DNA of 64,000 nucleotides from Streptomyces glaucescens (GTDB lineage: Bacteria; Actinomycetota; Actinomycetes; Streptomycetales; Streptomycetaceae): the NCBI RefSeq assembly GCF_000761215.1, contig NZ_CP009438.1:2003501-2067500 (forward strand). Direction: 5' to 3'. Under the pieces are notes generated by a model, which saw nothing but the letters and a program-made list of their open reading frames with translations, had not been told where the DNA came from and searched no databases. Positions 11,448 to 20,429 of the stretch are shown piece by piece. The translations under genes and the position numbers were made by a program. Within the stretch, counting starts at the first letter, position 1; each line of letters opens with the position of its first letter.

Positions 11448-12548
11448 TCAGGGGTTGACGGCCAGCTCCAGGTACGCCGCGAACAGCACCAGGTGGACAC
11501 CGCCCTGGAGCGGGGTGGCCCGTCCCGGCACCACCGTCAGCGAGGCCACGACCACTGTCAGGGCGAGCAGCACCATGTGCGTGGCTCCGAGTCCGAGGAC
11601 GAGCGGTCCCGACAGCCAGACGGAGGCCAGGGCCACGGCAGGGATGGTCAGGCCGATGCTGGCCATGGCGGAGCCCAGGGCCAGGTTGAGGCTGGTCTGC
11701 ACCCGGTCGCGGCGGGCGGAGCGCAGGGCGGCGATGGTCTCCGGCAGCAGCACCAGCAGGGCGATGACGACGCCGACCACGGCGTGCGGCAGTCCCGCCG
11801 CCGCCACGCCCGACTCGATGGTCGGCGACACGCCCTTGGCCAGTCCGACCACTCCGACCAGGGCGAGGCCGAGCAGGGCCACGCTGATCCAGGCGGTGCG
11901 CGTGGACGGCACGTCCGCGTGGTCGTCCTGGCTGATCACCTCGCCCTGACGGGTGATGGGCAGGAAGTAGTCCCGGTGTCTGACCGTCTGGGTGGTCACG
12001 AACAGGCCGTAGAGGACGAGCGAGGAGAGCGCGGCGAAGGTGAGCTGCACTCCGGAGAACTCCGGGCCCGGCTTGCTGGTGGTGAACGTCGGCAGGACCA
12101 GGCTCAGGGTGGCCAGGGTGGCGACCGTGGCGAGCGCGGCGCCCGTGCCCTCGGGGTTGAACACCGCCGTGCCGTGGCGCAGGGAGCCGACCAGGAGACT
12201 CAGGCCGACGACACCGTTGCAGGTGATCATCACGGCGGCGAACACGGTGTCGCGGGCCAGGGTCGAGCTCTTGTCGCCGCCGTCCGCCATCAGGGTGACG
12301 ATCAGGGCGACCTCGATGATGGTCACGGCGACGGCGAGGACGAGCGAGCCGAAGGGCTCACCCACCCGGTGGGCGACCACCTCGGCGTGGTGCACGGCGG
12401 CGAGCACCGCTCCGGCCAGCACCGCGGTCACCACCGCGACGACCGGGCCGGGCAGATCGCGTCCCCAGGTGAAGATCAGCAGGATCACCGCGAGCACCGG
12501 CACGAGGAAGGTCCACCGGTTCGTGAGCGACCTGAGCCGAGCGACCAT
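11448..12548 (-). CDS. Calcium/proton antiporter, ChaA/CaCA family
   Basis: A 366-residue membrane protein of the cation/Ca2+ exchanger superfamily, ChaA-like. The two inverted alpha-repeats are visible: GEPFGSLVLAVAVTIIEVALIVT near residue 70-90 and LLPETIAALRSARRDRVQTSLNLALGSAMAS in the C-terminal half, each with the acidic residue in the ion path. About 11 spans are expected, with an acidic loop (ISQDDHADVP). It should export Ca2+ or Na+ in exchange for protons. The ATG at 12548 was chosen; a longer start at 12650 adds a charged, non-conserved extension. It follows terC on the same strand after a terminator. Confidence 0.85.
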   Translation of the reverse strand: MVARLRSLTNRWTFLVPVLAVILLIFTWGRDLPGPVVAVVTAVLAGAVLAAVHHAEVVAHRVGEPFGSLVLAVAVTIIEVALIVTLMADGGDKSSTLARDTVFAAVMITCNGVVGLSLLVGSLRHGTAVFNPEGTGAALATVATLATLSLVLPTFTTSKPGPEFSGVQLTFAALSSLVLYGLFVTTQTVRHRDYFLPITRQGEVISQDDHADVPSTRTAWISVALLGLALVGVVGLAKGVSPTIESGVAAAGLPHAVVGVVIALLVLLPETIAALRSARRDRVQTSLNLALGSAMASIGLTIPAVALASVWLSGPLVLGLGATHMVLLALTVVVASLTVVPGRATPLQGGVHLVLFAAYLELAVNP

Positions 12549-12792
12549 GTGGCGATCGTCGCAGACGGACCGTGGCTTCGCATTCCGGTCCCCGGGCCGT
12601 ACGACGGTCCCGCTTCCGCTGGTCAGGTGGTCCTTCCGGCCGATGGCCACATCTCCTCCTCGCGTTGCCGCTCGTCACTCGGTCCCGGTGTCGCTCTGGA
12701 TCGATCGCTCTCCTCTGGGGGTCTCTCGGGGGTTGCCCGCGGGGTCGGCTCGCGGAGGCCGCCGGGGTGCCTGGCATCCGGTGGACGTGACG
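12549..12792. other. Intergenic region between terC terminator and antiporter
   Basis: With the terminator it makes a 320-bp gap. It should hold the antiporter promoter (minus strand). I see no convincing hexamers or repeat family. Confidence 0.45.
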
Positions 12793-12844
12793 CGGCACCG
12801 GGAGCGGCAGCTCGGCAGGACGCCGCGGGCCGCTCCCGGTGCCG
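12793..12844 (-). terminator. Hairpin downstream of terC
   Basis: Perfect 16-bp arms CGGCACCGGGAGCGGC (12793-12808) and GCCGCTCCCGGTGCCG (12829-12844) lie 24 bp after the terC stop. There is no U-tract. It probably separates terC from the antiporter gene. Confidence 0.72.
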
Positions 12845-12868
12845 GGTGCAGGGTCGGGGGACGAGGGG

Positions 12869-13861
12869 TCAGGCGTCGATGCTGTCCTTGCCGGCCCGCT
12901 CGTCCGCCGCCTCGGCCTCGGCCTGCTTCCTGGAGGCCCGCAGGCTGGTGATCGTGGTGACGACCAGGACGGTGCAGATCACGCCGAGGGAGACCGGGAT
13001 GCTGATCTCCGGGACGTGCACACCGGACTCGTGCAGGGCGTGCAGCACCAGCTTGACGCCGATGAAGCCCAGGATGATCGACAGGCCGTACGACAGGTGG
13101 ACCAGCTTCTTCAGCAGCCCGCCGATGAGGAAGTACAGCTGCCGCAGACCCATCAGGGCGAAGGCGTTCGCGGTGAAGACGATGTACGGGTCCTGGGTGA
13201 GGCCGAAGATCGCGGGGATGGAGTCCAGGGCGAACAGTACGTCGGTGGTGCCGATGGCGAGCATCACGACCAGCATCGGGGTCATGACCCGCTTGCCGTT
13301 CTCCTGGATCCACAGCTTGGTGCCGTGGTACCGGTCGGCCACGCCGAAGCGGCGCTCGACGGCCTTGAGCAGCTTGTTCTCCTCGTACTCCTCGTCCTCC
13401 TGATCGGCCCGGGCCTCCTGGATGAGCTTCCAGGCGGTCCAGATCAGGAAGGCGCCGAAGAGGTAGAACACCCACGAGAAGCTGGCGAGGATCGCGGCGC
13501 CGGCGGCGATGAAGATCGCGCGCAGCACCAGGGCGATGAGGACGCCTATGAGCAGCACCCGCTGCTGGTACTGCGACGGAACCGCGAACTTCGCCATGAT
13601 CAGGACGAAGACGAACAGGTTGTCGACGCTCAGCGACTTCTCGGTGATGAAGCCGGCGAAGAACTCTCCGGCGGGCTGGCCGCCGCCGAAGACGAGCAGG
13701 CCGAGGCCGAACAGTCCGGCCAGGACGATCCAGACGACGGTCCAGATCCCGGCTTCCTTGATGGACACGTCATGGGGCTTGCGGCCGATGAAGAAATCGA
13801 CCGCGATCAGGGCGGCCAGGCCCACGACCGTAAGGACCCACAGGGTCAGGGAAACTTCCAC
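12869..13861 (-). CDS. terC: TerC family integral membrane protein (probable Mn2+ exporter)
   Basis: A 330-residue TerC/Alx-type protein with about nine membrane spans. TerC hallmarks are FFIGRKPHDVSIKEA after span 1, EKSLSVDNLFVFVLIMAKF (conserved acidic DN motif), GTTDVLFALDSIPAIFGLT in the second half and MGLRQLYFLIGGLL. Family members linked to yybP-ykoY RNAs export Mn2+ (E. coli Alx, B. subtilis YkoY/YceF); that role is inferred here from the family and from the riboswitch found upstream. The GTG start has a GGAGG only 4 nt upstream, and that sequence is part of the riboswitch expression platform. The C-terminus is charged and cytoplasmic. Confidence 0.93.
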   Translation of the reverse strand: MEVSLTLWVLTVVGLAALIAVDFFIGRKPHDVSIKEAGIWTVVWIVLAGLFGLGLLVFGGGQPAGEFFAGFITEKSLSVDNLFVFVLIMAKFAVPSQYQQRVLLIGVLIALVLRAIFIAAGAAILASFSWVFYLFGAFLIWTAWKLIQEARADQEDEEYEENKLLKAVERRFGVADRYHGTKLWIQENGKRVMTPMLVVMLAIGTTDVLFALDSIPAIFGLTQDPYIVFTANAFALMGLRQLYFLIGGLLKKLVHLSYGLSIILGFIGVKLVLHALHESGVHVPEISIPVSLGVICTVLVVTTITSLRASRKQAEAEAADERAGKDSIDA

Positions 13862-13865
13862 TGCG

Positions 13866-13921
13866 CCTCCGGCAGTACGTAGCGGCGAACAGATGAGTCA
13901 GCGTCGTCGCGCTGCCGGAGG
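13866..13921 (-). promoter_or_regulatory. Expression platform: SD-sequestering hairpin of terC
   Basis: On the minus strand CCTCCGGCAG (13921-13912) can pair with CTGCCGGAGG (13875-13866) as a perfect 10-bp stem. The second arm contains the terC Shine-Dalgarno GGAGG. The CCTCC of the first arm is also the 3' strand of the aptamer P1 helix, so the two helices exclude each other. Confidence 0.78.
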
Positions 13922-14012
13922 TCTCTTCCACCCAACGATGGGCCGACGCCCCGGGATCCGGCCGGATCCGTATTGACGGGTACGCCGCAGCAGTCAGGGA
14001 GTACTCCCCTCC
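13917..14012 (-). promoter_or_regulatory. yybP-ykoY manganese riboswitch aptamer
   Basis: The minus-strand RNA opens with GGAGG-GGAGTAC and closes with GAGA-CCTCC. The flanks pair as P1, and the inner GGAGTA and GAGA match the conserved L1 elements of the yybP-ykoY family. An internal CCGTCAATACGG resembles the conserved GUCAA-containing segment. It sits directly upstream of a TerC-family gene, the classic target of this Mn2+ sensor. Recognised by eye, not by a covariance model. Confidence 0.78.
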
Positions 14013-14021
14013 GTGCGGATA

Positions 14022-14050
14022 AGACTACCCAATCACCAAGGAAAGGTAAA
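14022..14050 (-). promoter_or_regulatory. Putative terC promoter
   Basis: Minus strand TTTACC (14050-14045), 17-nt spacer, TAGTCT (14027-14022). The predicted transcript would begin near 14015, a few nt before the P1 helix of the riboswitch. GGTAAAG/CTTTACC repeats overlap the -35 and lie upstream (14045, 14057, and inverted at 14091). Confidence 0.5.
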
Positions 14051-14124
14051 GCAATTGGTAAAGGAGGAGCCAAAGTCCCTGATCAGGAGGCTTTACCGAG
14101 CCTTGGTCCGGTGCTGGGCGGGGG

Positions 14125-16113
14125 TCAGCGGCGCCAGGCGCGGCGGGCCGCCACCACCTGGCCGAGCACCTGCTGGAGCACCTGGCTCCCCTGCGGCACC
14201 AGCGCCGGCTCGTACGTCCAGGCGTGCCCGACCCACGGGTCGGCGAGGTGGTCGTCCGGCACCGGCGTCAGGCGCAGCAGCGAACGCCACAGCGGGTCGA
14301 GCAGCGGGCCGTAGCCCGCGGCGTCCTCGCGGTCGGCGACCATCATCAGATGGACTCCGACGGCGGGGCCCTCGTCCGCGAGGTAGCGCAGCTGGGTCAC
14401 GGCCCGGTCGTCGAAACCGTGCGGGAAGTCGTTGACCACCAGCAGGTGCTGGGAGGTGTCGAGGTCCGGCGGCAGCGCGTCGGCGGCTCCGCCGCGCACC
14501 GCCATCTGCACCAGGTCGACGCGCTGGGTGAGCTTGGCCAGCACCTCCGCCACCCCGGCGGCGCCCAGCGCGGGCGGCGCCGCGAGCGCCCCCGTCTGCA
14601 CCAGCGGGGCCAGCGCCCGGGCGCCCGTGCCGGCGGGATCGATGACGTACACGGTGTATTCGCCCGCCGGGTGGACGGCGAGCAGCCGGGCCGCGTGCGC
14701 GACCGCCGTCTCCAGCGCCAGGCTGCGCATGTCGTGCGCGTCGGTGAACGAGCCGGCCGGTGCGCCCGTCCGCCCGCTGTCGATCCACAGTCCGCGCTCC
14801 AGCGGCAGTCTGACCAGCAGGGGGATGCGCAGCTGGGGGGCCTCGGACAGATGCAGATCGCCGAGGCGCAGGGCCATCGGCAGCTCCATCGGCACCCGGT
14901 AGCCGTGCCAGACGGGGTTGTCCCAGCGGGCGTACGCCGGGGGCAGGGCCGGCTCGACGACGTCGGCCTCGGCGGTGAGCTGGGCGACATCCCGGTCGAG
15001 GGCCTGGCGCGCCTGGCCGACGAGCTGGGCGTGCTTGGCGCGGGCCGCCTCCCGGGCCGCGTCGGCCTGGCCGCCGATCCGGCTGCGCGGGTCGGCGAGG
15101 ACCTGCTCCAGTTCCTTCTCCATGCGCGAGTCGGCGAAGTCGACGGCGCTGCGGTAGGCGGCGGTGGCCCGGGCCAGGTCCTCGAACATGCCCCAGACCT
15201 GGTTGTAGAGCCGCTCGTCCATCGTCCAGCCGGTCGCATCGCCCGCGACGGGCCGCGCCGGCCCGCCGGGTGCGGCCGCAGGCGCGGCCGGCGGGGGCGG
15301 GGGCGGGGCGGTGTTCCGCCGGCGCGGGTGGTGGTAGTCGATCGGGCCGCCGGTGGTGGGTGCGGACGGCTGGGTGAGCCCGGGGGCGTCCGCCGGGGCG
15401 GGGTGCGCGGGCGAGGCGGGCAGCGGGCCGGTGGCGCCGTGGGGGCCCGGCGTGCCGTGCGGCGGTCCGTCCGGGTGCGGGCCGAGGGCGGGGGCGGCGG
15501 TGTGCCGGGTGCGGTCGCCGTCCGCCTGCCGCGGCGGGGGCGCGGCCACCGAGCGGGCGACGCCCCGCGCCACCGCGTCGTCGATGGCCGTGGCGAGCCG
15601 GGGAGCCTCGGGCAGCCCCTGGTCGGTGAGGAGCTCGGCGAGGCCGCCGGCGTATCCCTGGCCGACCGCGCGGACCTTCCAGGCGTCCTGCCGCCGGTAG
15701 AGCTCCAGGGCGACGACGGCCGACTCGGCCGCCAGGCCGGTGAGTGTGAAGGTGGCGATCTCGGTGCCGTCGAGGCCGGTGACGGCGACGAAGGGGGCGG
15801 CGACGGCACCGAAGCGGCCGGGGCCGCCCGCGGTGCCGACCGGAAGGGCGAGCAGGACATGGACCCGGTGGACCGTGTCCGGCATGGCGTTCAGGTCCAC
15901 CGCGAGCCGGTGGTCCGCGGCGGCCTGGCGGGAGACTTCCAGGCCGGGCAGCGTGGGGGCGCCCGGGTGGGCCACCCGCTCCGCGCCGTGGACCTTCCCG
16001 TTCTCGTCGCCGAGCGTGGCCGCGGCCACGATCGGCGTGCCGGCCGAGATCCTGATCTCCAGACGGGCCTGGGAGAGCGGGTGGTTCTGTCCCCGCACCA
16101 GCTCGGCCGTCAT
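14125..16113 (-). CDS. TerD-domain protein fused to FtsK-like pseudo-ATPase domain
   Basis: A 662-residue multidomain protein. Residues about 1-185 form a TerD (tellurite/stress) domain, with RLEIRISAGTPIVAAATLGD at the start and PDTVHRVHVLLALPV in the middle. A Pro/Ala-rich linker follows (about 190-295), then an alpha-helical, probably coiled-coil segment (MEKELEQVLADPRSR onward). The C-terminal 250 residues align by pattern with FtsK/HerA ATPases: YTVYVIDPAG matches the strand after Walker A, HLLVVNDFPHGF replaces Walker B, and GVHLMMVADRED the following strand. The P-loop is replaced by TGAPAGSF with no lysine, so ATP hydrolysis is unlikely. The FtsK relationship is my inference. It lies 58 bp after terD on the same strand. 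Confidence 0.82.
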   Translation of the reverse strand: MTAELVRGQNHPLSQARLEIRISAGTPIVAAATLGDENGKVHGAERVAHPGAPTLPGLEVSRQAAADHRLAVDLNAMPDTVHRVHVLLALPVGTAGGPGRFGAVAAPFVAVTGLDGTEIATFTLTGLAAESAVVALELYRRQDAWKVRAVGQGYAGGLAELLTDQGLPEAPRLATAIDDAVARGVARSVAAPPPRQADGDRTRHTAAPALGPHPDGPPHGTPGPHGATGPLPASPAHPAPADAPGLTQPSAPTTGGPIDYHHPRRRNTAPPPPPPAAPAAAPGGPARPVAGDATGWTMDERLYNQVWGMFEDLARATAAYRSAVDFADSRMEKELEQVLADPRSRIGGQADAAREAARAKHAQLVGQARQALDRDVAQLTAEADVVEPALPPAYARWDNPVWHGYRVPMELPMALRLGDLHLSEAPQLRIPLLVRLPLERGLWIDSGRTGAPAGSFTDAHDMRSLALETAVAHAARLLAVHPAGEYTVYVIDPAGTGARALAPLVQTGALAAPPALGAAGVAEVLAKLTQRVDLVQMAVRGGAADALPPDLDTSQHLLVVNDFPHGFDDRAVTQLRYLADEGPAVGVHLMMVADREDAAGYGPLLDPLWRSLLRLTPVPDDHLADPWVGHAWTYEPALVPQGSQVLQQVLGQVVAARRAWRR

Positions 16114-16171
16114 CGCCTTCGTCCCCCTGCTGTAGCCGTGTAGGTGTGTGGTGTGCCGCTGTCCGGCCGCG

Positions 16172-16750
16172 TCAGAGCAGCGGCAGGATCGACGGCATCA
16201 GGTCCTGGAAGGTGCGGCCGTTGGCCGGGGTGCCGAGGGCGGTCATCGACCAGCCGGCACCGACCCGGTGCACCTTCGCCATGATCTGGGCCGTGTAGGC
16301 GCCGCCGCCCGCGAGGGTGTAGCGGGCCAGCTCCTGTCCGTTGGTCTCGTCGACCAGGCGGCAGAACGCGTTCTGCACCTCCTGGAAGGTCTGGCCCGTG
16401 AAGGAGTTCACGGTGAAGACGATCTGGTCGATGTGGACCGGGAGGCGCTGGAGGTCGACCAGGATCGCCTCGTCGTCGCCGCCCTGGCCGACACCGCCGA
16501 CCAGGTTGTCGCCGGTGTGGCGCACCGAGCCGTCGTCGCTCACCAGGTGGCGGAAGAAGACGACGTCGACCGGCTGCTTGTCCGCGAAGAGGACCGCGGA
16601 GGCGTCGAGGTCGATCTCGCGGGTGCGCGAGCCGAACAGGCCGCGCCGCGGGGCCGCCTGCCAGCCGAGACCCATACGGACCGCGGTCAGGCTGCCGCCG
16701 TCGTTCTTCTGCAGACTGATGGCCTGACCCTTGGTCATGTTGACGGTCAC
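16172..16750 (-). CDS. terD: TerD family protein
   Basis: A 192-residue TerD-domain protein. Visible features are the N-terminal KGQAISLQKNDGG (usual TerD opening), the REIDLDASAVLF strand, the Ca2+-binding acidic loop GQGGDDEAILVDLQRLP, the VFTVNSFTGQTFQEV segment and the final TFQDLMPSILPLL. TerD proteins bind Ca2+ and belong to a stress system whose biochemistry is poorly known. The insertion PRRGLFGSRTREI marks the actinobacterial subgroup. GTG at 16750 has AGAGGGG about 10 nt upstream; ATG at 16738 is possible. Its promoter has the DNA-damage pattern. Confidence 0.9.
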   Translation of the reverse strand: MTVNMTKGQAISLQKNDGGSLTAVRMGLGWQAAPRRGLFGSRTREIDLDASAVLFADKQPVDVVFFRHLVSDDGSVRHTGDNLVGGVGQGGDDEAILVDLQRLPVHIDQIVFTVNSFTGQTFQEVQNAFCRLVDETNGQELARYTLAGGGAYTAQIMAKVHRVGAGWSMTALGTPANGRTFQDLMPSILPLL

Positions 16751-16806
16751 GCGCTGTATCCCCTCTCGGACAGTCCCCTGTTGCCGCGATGCCGCGGTTG
16801 ACCTGA

Positions 16807-16829
16807 ACCCTACGCAGGGGCACTGACAG
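16807..16829 (-). promoter_or_regulatory. RecA-NDp/PafBC-type promoter of terD
   Basis: Minus strand CTGTCAGTG, 8 nt, TAGGGT: one mismatch in the -35 to the DNA-damage consensus and a perfect -10. The -35 also lies in a short palindrome (GGCACTG-A-CAGTGCC). Predicted start near 16800, leader about 50 nt. Confidence 0.72.
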
Positions 16830-16971
16830 TGCCGTACCCCGGACCTGACTTTGTGTCGGTCTTGCAACACAGCGCAGCCGGTGGCGGGGCCCGCGGGGCG
16901 GCCGGGGCGGCGGATCCGGGCGGGGTCCGCGCCCCGCGGGCCGCCGGGCCGTCAGGGGCCCGGCGCGGCCG

Positions 16972-19140
16972 TCAGGACAGGCCCGCCTCCTTCATCTGGC
17001 GCAGCTCCTTCTTCATCTCCGACACCTCGTCGCGCAGCCGGGCGGCGATCTCGAACTGGAGGTCCGCGGCGGCGGCCCGCATGCGGGCGGTCAGCTCCTC
17101 GATCTGCTCGGCGAGCTCGGCCGCCGGACGGTCGGTCGGCACCGTCTGCTGCGCCTTGCCCTTGGCCGCCTTGCCCTTGGCCGCCTTGGTCTTGGTGGCC
17201 GTGGCCCCCTTGACCGAGTGCTCGGCGAGGGCGGGCACCGGGGCCTTGGTGCCGCGGCCGTCCTTCTTCGCCCGGTAGCCGCTGCCGAGCAGCTGCTCGG
17301 TGTCGACCTCCTCGCGGGCGATCTGCGCGACGATGTCGTTGATCTTCTTGCGCAGCGGCTGCGGGTCGATGCCGTTGGCCCTGTTGTAGGCGATCTGCTT
17401 CTCCCGGCGGCGGTTGGTCTCGTCGATGGCCTTCTCCATCGCCGGGGTGATCTTGTCGGCGTACATGTGGACCTGGCCGGAGACGTTGCGCGCCGCGCGG
17501 CCGATGGTCTGGATCAGGGAGGTGCCGGAGCGCAGGAAGCCCTCCTTGTCGGCGTCGAGGATGGCCACCAGGGACACCTCGGGCAGGTCCAGTCCCTCGC
17601 GCAGCAGGTTGATGCCGACCAGGACGTCGTACTCGCCCGCGCGCAGTTCACGCAGCAGCTCGACGCGGCGCAGGGTGTCGACGTCGCTGTGCAGGTAGCG
17701 GACCTGGATGCCGAGTTCCAGGAAGTACTCGGTGAGGTCCTCGGCCATCTTCTTGGTCAGGGTGGTGACCAGGACGCGTTCGTCGCGCTCCACGCGGGTG
17801 CGGATCTCGTGCACCAGGTCGTCGATCTGGCCCTCGGTGGGCTTGACGACGACCTCGGGGTCGACCAGACCGGTCGGGCGGATGATCTGCTCCACGAAGC
17901 CGTCCGAGCGGGACATCTCGTAGGTGCCCGGGGTGGCGGACAGGTAGACGGTCTGGCCGATGCGCTCCTGGAACTCCTCCCACTTCAAGGGGCGGTTGTC
18001 CAGGGCGGAGGGCAGCCGGAAGCCGTGGTCGACCAGGGTGCGCTTGCGCGAGGCGTCGCCCTCGTACATCGCGCCGATCTGCGGCACGGTGACGTGCGAC
18101 TCGTCGATGACCAGGAGGAAGTCCTCCGGGAAGTAGTCGAGCAGGGTGTTGGGCGGGGAGCCGGGCGCGCGGCCGTCGAAGTGCATCGAGTAGTTCTCGA
18201 CGCCGGAGCAGGTGCCGATCTGGCGCAGCATCTCCAGGTCGTAGGTGGTGCGCATGCGCAGCCGCTGGGCCTCCAGGAGCTTGCCCTGCTTCTCCAGCTC
18301 GGTCAGGCGCTCGGCCAGCTCCTTCTCGATGTCGTTGACGGCCCGCTCCATGCGTTCGGGGCCGGCGACGTAGTGGGAGGCGGGGAAGATGTAGAGCTGC
18401 CGGTCGTCGCTGACGATCTCGCCGGTGATCGGGTGGAGGGTGGAGAGCGCCTCGATCTCGTCGCCGAACATCTCGATGCGGACGGCCAGCTCCTCGTAGA
18501 CCGGGAAGATCTCGATGGTGTCGCCGCGGACCCGGAAGGTGCCGCGGGTGAACGCCATGTCGTTGCGCGTGTACTGGATGTCCACGAAGCGGCGCAGGAG
18601 CTGGTCCCGGTCGATCTCGTCGCCGACCCGCAGGGGGACCATCCGGTCGACGTACTCCTGGGGCGTGCCCAGGCCGTAGATGCAGGACACGGAGGCGACC
18701 ACGACGACGTCACGGCGGGTGAGCAGCGAGTTGGTCGCGGAGTGGCGCAGGCGTTCGACCTCCTCGTTGATCGAGGAGTCCTTCTCGATGTAGGTGTCCG
18801 ACTGCGGGACGTAGGCCTCGGGCTGGTAGTAGTCGTAGTACGAGACGAAGTACTCGACGGCGTTGTTCGGCAGCAGCTCGCGGAACTCGTTCGCCAGCTG
18901 GGCGGCCAGCGTCTTGTTCGGTGCCATGACCAGGGTGGGGCGCTGGAGCTTCTCGATCATCCACGCGGTGGTGGCCGACTTGCCGGTGCCGGTCGCGCCG
19001 AGCAGCACCACGTCCTTCTCGCCGGCTTCGATGCGCCGGGCGAGCTCGGCGATGGCCGCCGGCTGGTCGCCGCTCGGCTGGTAGGGGCTGACGACCTCGA
19101 AGGGCGCCACCGTACGTTCGATCTGGGAAACGGGCCGCAT
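16972..19140 (-). CDS. uvrB: Excinuclease ABC subunit B (UvrB)
   Basis: Damage-verifying helicase of nucleotide excision repair; partner of UvrA encoded at 694-3699. The 722-residue protein has Walker [16 protein letters not shown] near residue 43, the beta-hairpin region [21 protein letters not shown], helicase motifs ([39 protein letters not shown]) and a C-terminal UVR domain near residue 680-715 preceded by a Lys/Ala-rich spacer. The ATG at 19140 matches homologues ([17 protein letters not shown]). It lies 7 nt after the -10 of a DNA-damage promoter, so the mRNA may be leaderless. Confidence 0.97.
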   Translation of the reverse strand: MRPVSQIERTVAPFEVVSPYQPSGDQPAAIAELARRIEAGEKDVVLLGATGTGKSATTAWMIEKLQRPTLVMAPNKTLAAQLANEFRELLPNNAVEYFVSYYDYYQPEAYVPQSDTYIEKDSSINEEVERLRHSATNSLLTRRDVVVVASVSCIYGLGTPQEYVDRMVPLRVGDEIDRDQLLRRFVDIQYTRNDMAFTRGTFRVRGDTIEIFPVYEELAVRIEMFGDEIEALSTLHPITGEIVSDDRQLYIFPASHYVAGPERMERAVNDIEKELAERLTELEKQGKLLEAQRLRMRTTYDLEMLRQIGTCSGVENYSMHFDGRAPGSPPNTLLDYFPEDFLLVIDESHVTVPQIGAMYEGDASRKRTLVDHGFRLPSALDNRPLKWEEFQERIGQTVYLSATPGTYEMSRSDGFVEQIIRPTGLVDPEVVVKPTEGQIDDLVHEIRTRVERDERVLVTTLTKKMAEDLTEYFLELGIQVRYLHSDVDTLRRVELLRELRAGEYDVLVGINLLREGLDLPEVSLVAILDADKEGFLRSGTSLIQTIGRAARNVSGQVHMYADKITPAMEKAIDETNRRREKQIAYNRANGIDPQPLRKKINDIVAQIAREEVDTEQLLGSGYRAKKDGRGTKAPVPALAEHSVKGATATKTKAAKGKAAKGKAQQTVPTDRPAAELAEQIEELTARMRAAAADLQFEIAARLRDEVSEMKKELRQMKEAGLS

Positions 19141-19147
19141 GTCATCC

Positions 19148-19170
19148 ACCGTACGACCCGCCACTGACAA
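19148..19170 (-). promoter_or_regulatory. RecA-NDp/PafBC-type promoter of uvrB
   Basis: Minus strand TTGTCAGTG, 8 nt, TACGGT: a full match to the DNA-damage promoter pattern. The -10 ends 7 nt before the uvrB ATG, predicting a leaderless transcript. Confidence 0.8.
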
Positions 19171-19283
19171 CCGGTTCCGATCAGCGGTTCCCGTGAGCGT
19201 GACATGCCTCGCGACGCTCCGCGGGGCGGGCCCGGGCGCGGGGGCGGGGGCCCGGCCGGCGGCACCGGGCGGGCGGCCGGAGG

Positions 19284-20150
19284 TCAGCGGTTCTGCGGGG
19301 TGCGGGCACGCCGGCCGGCCGGCCGGCGGCGGGCACCCGCCGTGAAGCGGGCGCCCCGGTGGTGCACGGGGACGTGGGCCGGGACGCCCGGCTTGTCCTC
19401 CGGCCGCGGCCAGTCCGGCTTCCCCATGACCATCAGCGGGTCGAACAGCACCACCACGCCCGCGAGGCAGAGGAAGGCCAGCGGGCCGATCAGCATGGGG
19501 GCGAGCAGAGCCGCCGGCGAGTCACCCGTGCCGGGGGTGGCCGTGCCGTGCAGGTGGACGCTCATGGCGGCCATGCCGGTGTAGTGCATGCCGCTGACCG
19601 CGAGGCCCATGACGAGACTCGCGCCGATGCTCCACAGGAACCCCCTGACCTGCCCGGCCGCCCAGAGGGCGGCGGTGGCGGCGGCCATCGCTATGACGAC
19701 CGAGGCGGCGACGGTGAGGGTGTTGTACTCCAGCTGCCCGTCCAGGCGCATTCCGGCCATGCCCAGGTAGTGCATCGACGCGATGCCCAGGCCGGTGATG
19801 GTGCCGCCGGTGAACAGGGCCGTTCCGGTGGCGCCCCGGTACCCGACGATGAAGATGCCGATGCCCACCATGACGATGGCGACGGCCAGACTGGCGAAGG
19901 TCGTCGCCCTGTCGTAGTGGATCGGCGCCTCCTCGACGGTGAACCCCATCATCGCGATGAAGTGCATGGTCCAGATGCCGGACCCGATGGCCGCCGAGCC
20001 GAGGGCGAGCCAGCCGGGACGCCAGGATCCGGCCACCAGCATGGACCGGGTGGTGCAGCGCAGGCCGAGTGCGCCGCCCAGGCAGGCCAGGAGATAGGCC
20101 ACCAGCGGCGTGACGAGACCGTAGCTGAATCCGTCGACCGTGCCTTGCAT
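19284..20150 (-). CDS. MHYT domain integral membrane sensor
   Basis: A 288-residue membrane protein with seven predicted spans and three MHYT-type motifs at the outer faces of helices: [22 protein letters not shown] and [15 protein letters not shown] domains are thought to bind copper and sense O2, CO or NO. Here there is no attached GGDEF/EAL domain, only a basic, disordered C-terminal tail ([17 protein letters not shown]), so the output partner is unknown. The ATG at 20150 was chosen because the first span starts soon after it; earlier in-frame starts add a long Arg-rich stretch. Confidence 0.87.
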   Translation of the reverse strand: MQGTVDGFSYGLVTPLVAYLLACLGGALGLRCTTRSMLVAGSWRPGWLALGSAAIGSGIWTMHFIAMMGFTVEEAPIHYDRATTFASLAVAIVMVGIGIFIVGYRGATGTALFTGGTITGLGIASMHYLGMAGMRLDGQLEYNTLTVAASVVIAMAAATAALWAAGQVRGFLWSIGASLVMGLAVSGMHYTGMAAMSVHLHGTATPGTGDSPAALLAPMLIGPLAFLCLAGVVVLFDPLMVMGKPDWPRPEDKPGVPAHVPVHHRGARFTAGARRRPAGRRARTPQNR

Positions 20151-20429
20151 GCGCGGCTGCCCTTCCGCCCTCTTCCGTCCCTGAATGCCCTGTAACGCAC
20201 CCCTTCCCACAACCGCCCGAGCGGCCGGGGTTGAGGCAGAGAGTATGACTCCCACCGGAATGGTCGAACGATATTCCGGCAAAGAAACACGCCCCCACCC
20301 CACTTGTGCGGCCCCGGTGAGGGGGCTGCGACAGCGCCGTTCGAGCCGTGGCCACCCCGTGCTCGCCTCACGTCGACCCTCTGCTGTCAGAGTTGAGCTG
20401 TCCGTGATCGCTCGACACGAGGAGTACGC

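Noticed and set aside
17218..19167. A 649-codon plus-strand frame
   Set aside because: Antisense to uvrB, same composition artefact.
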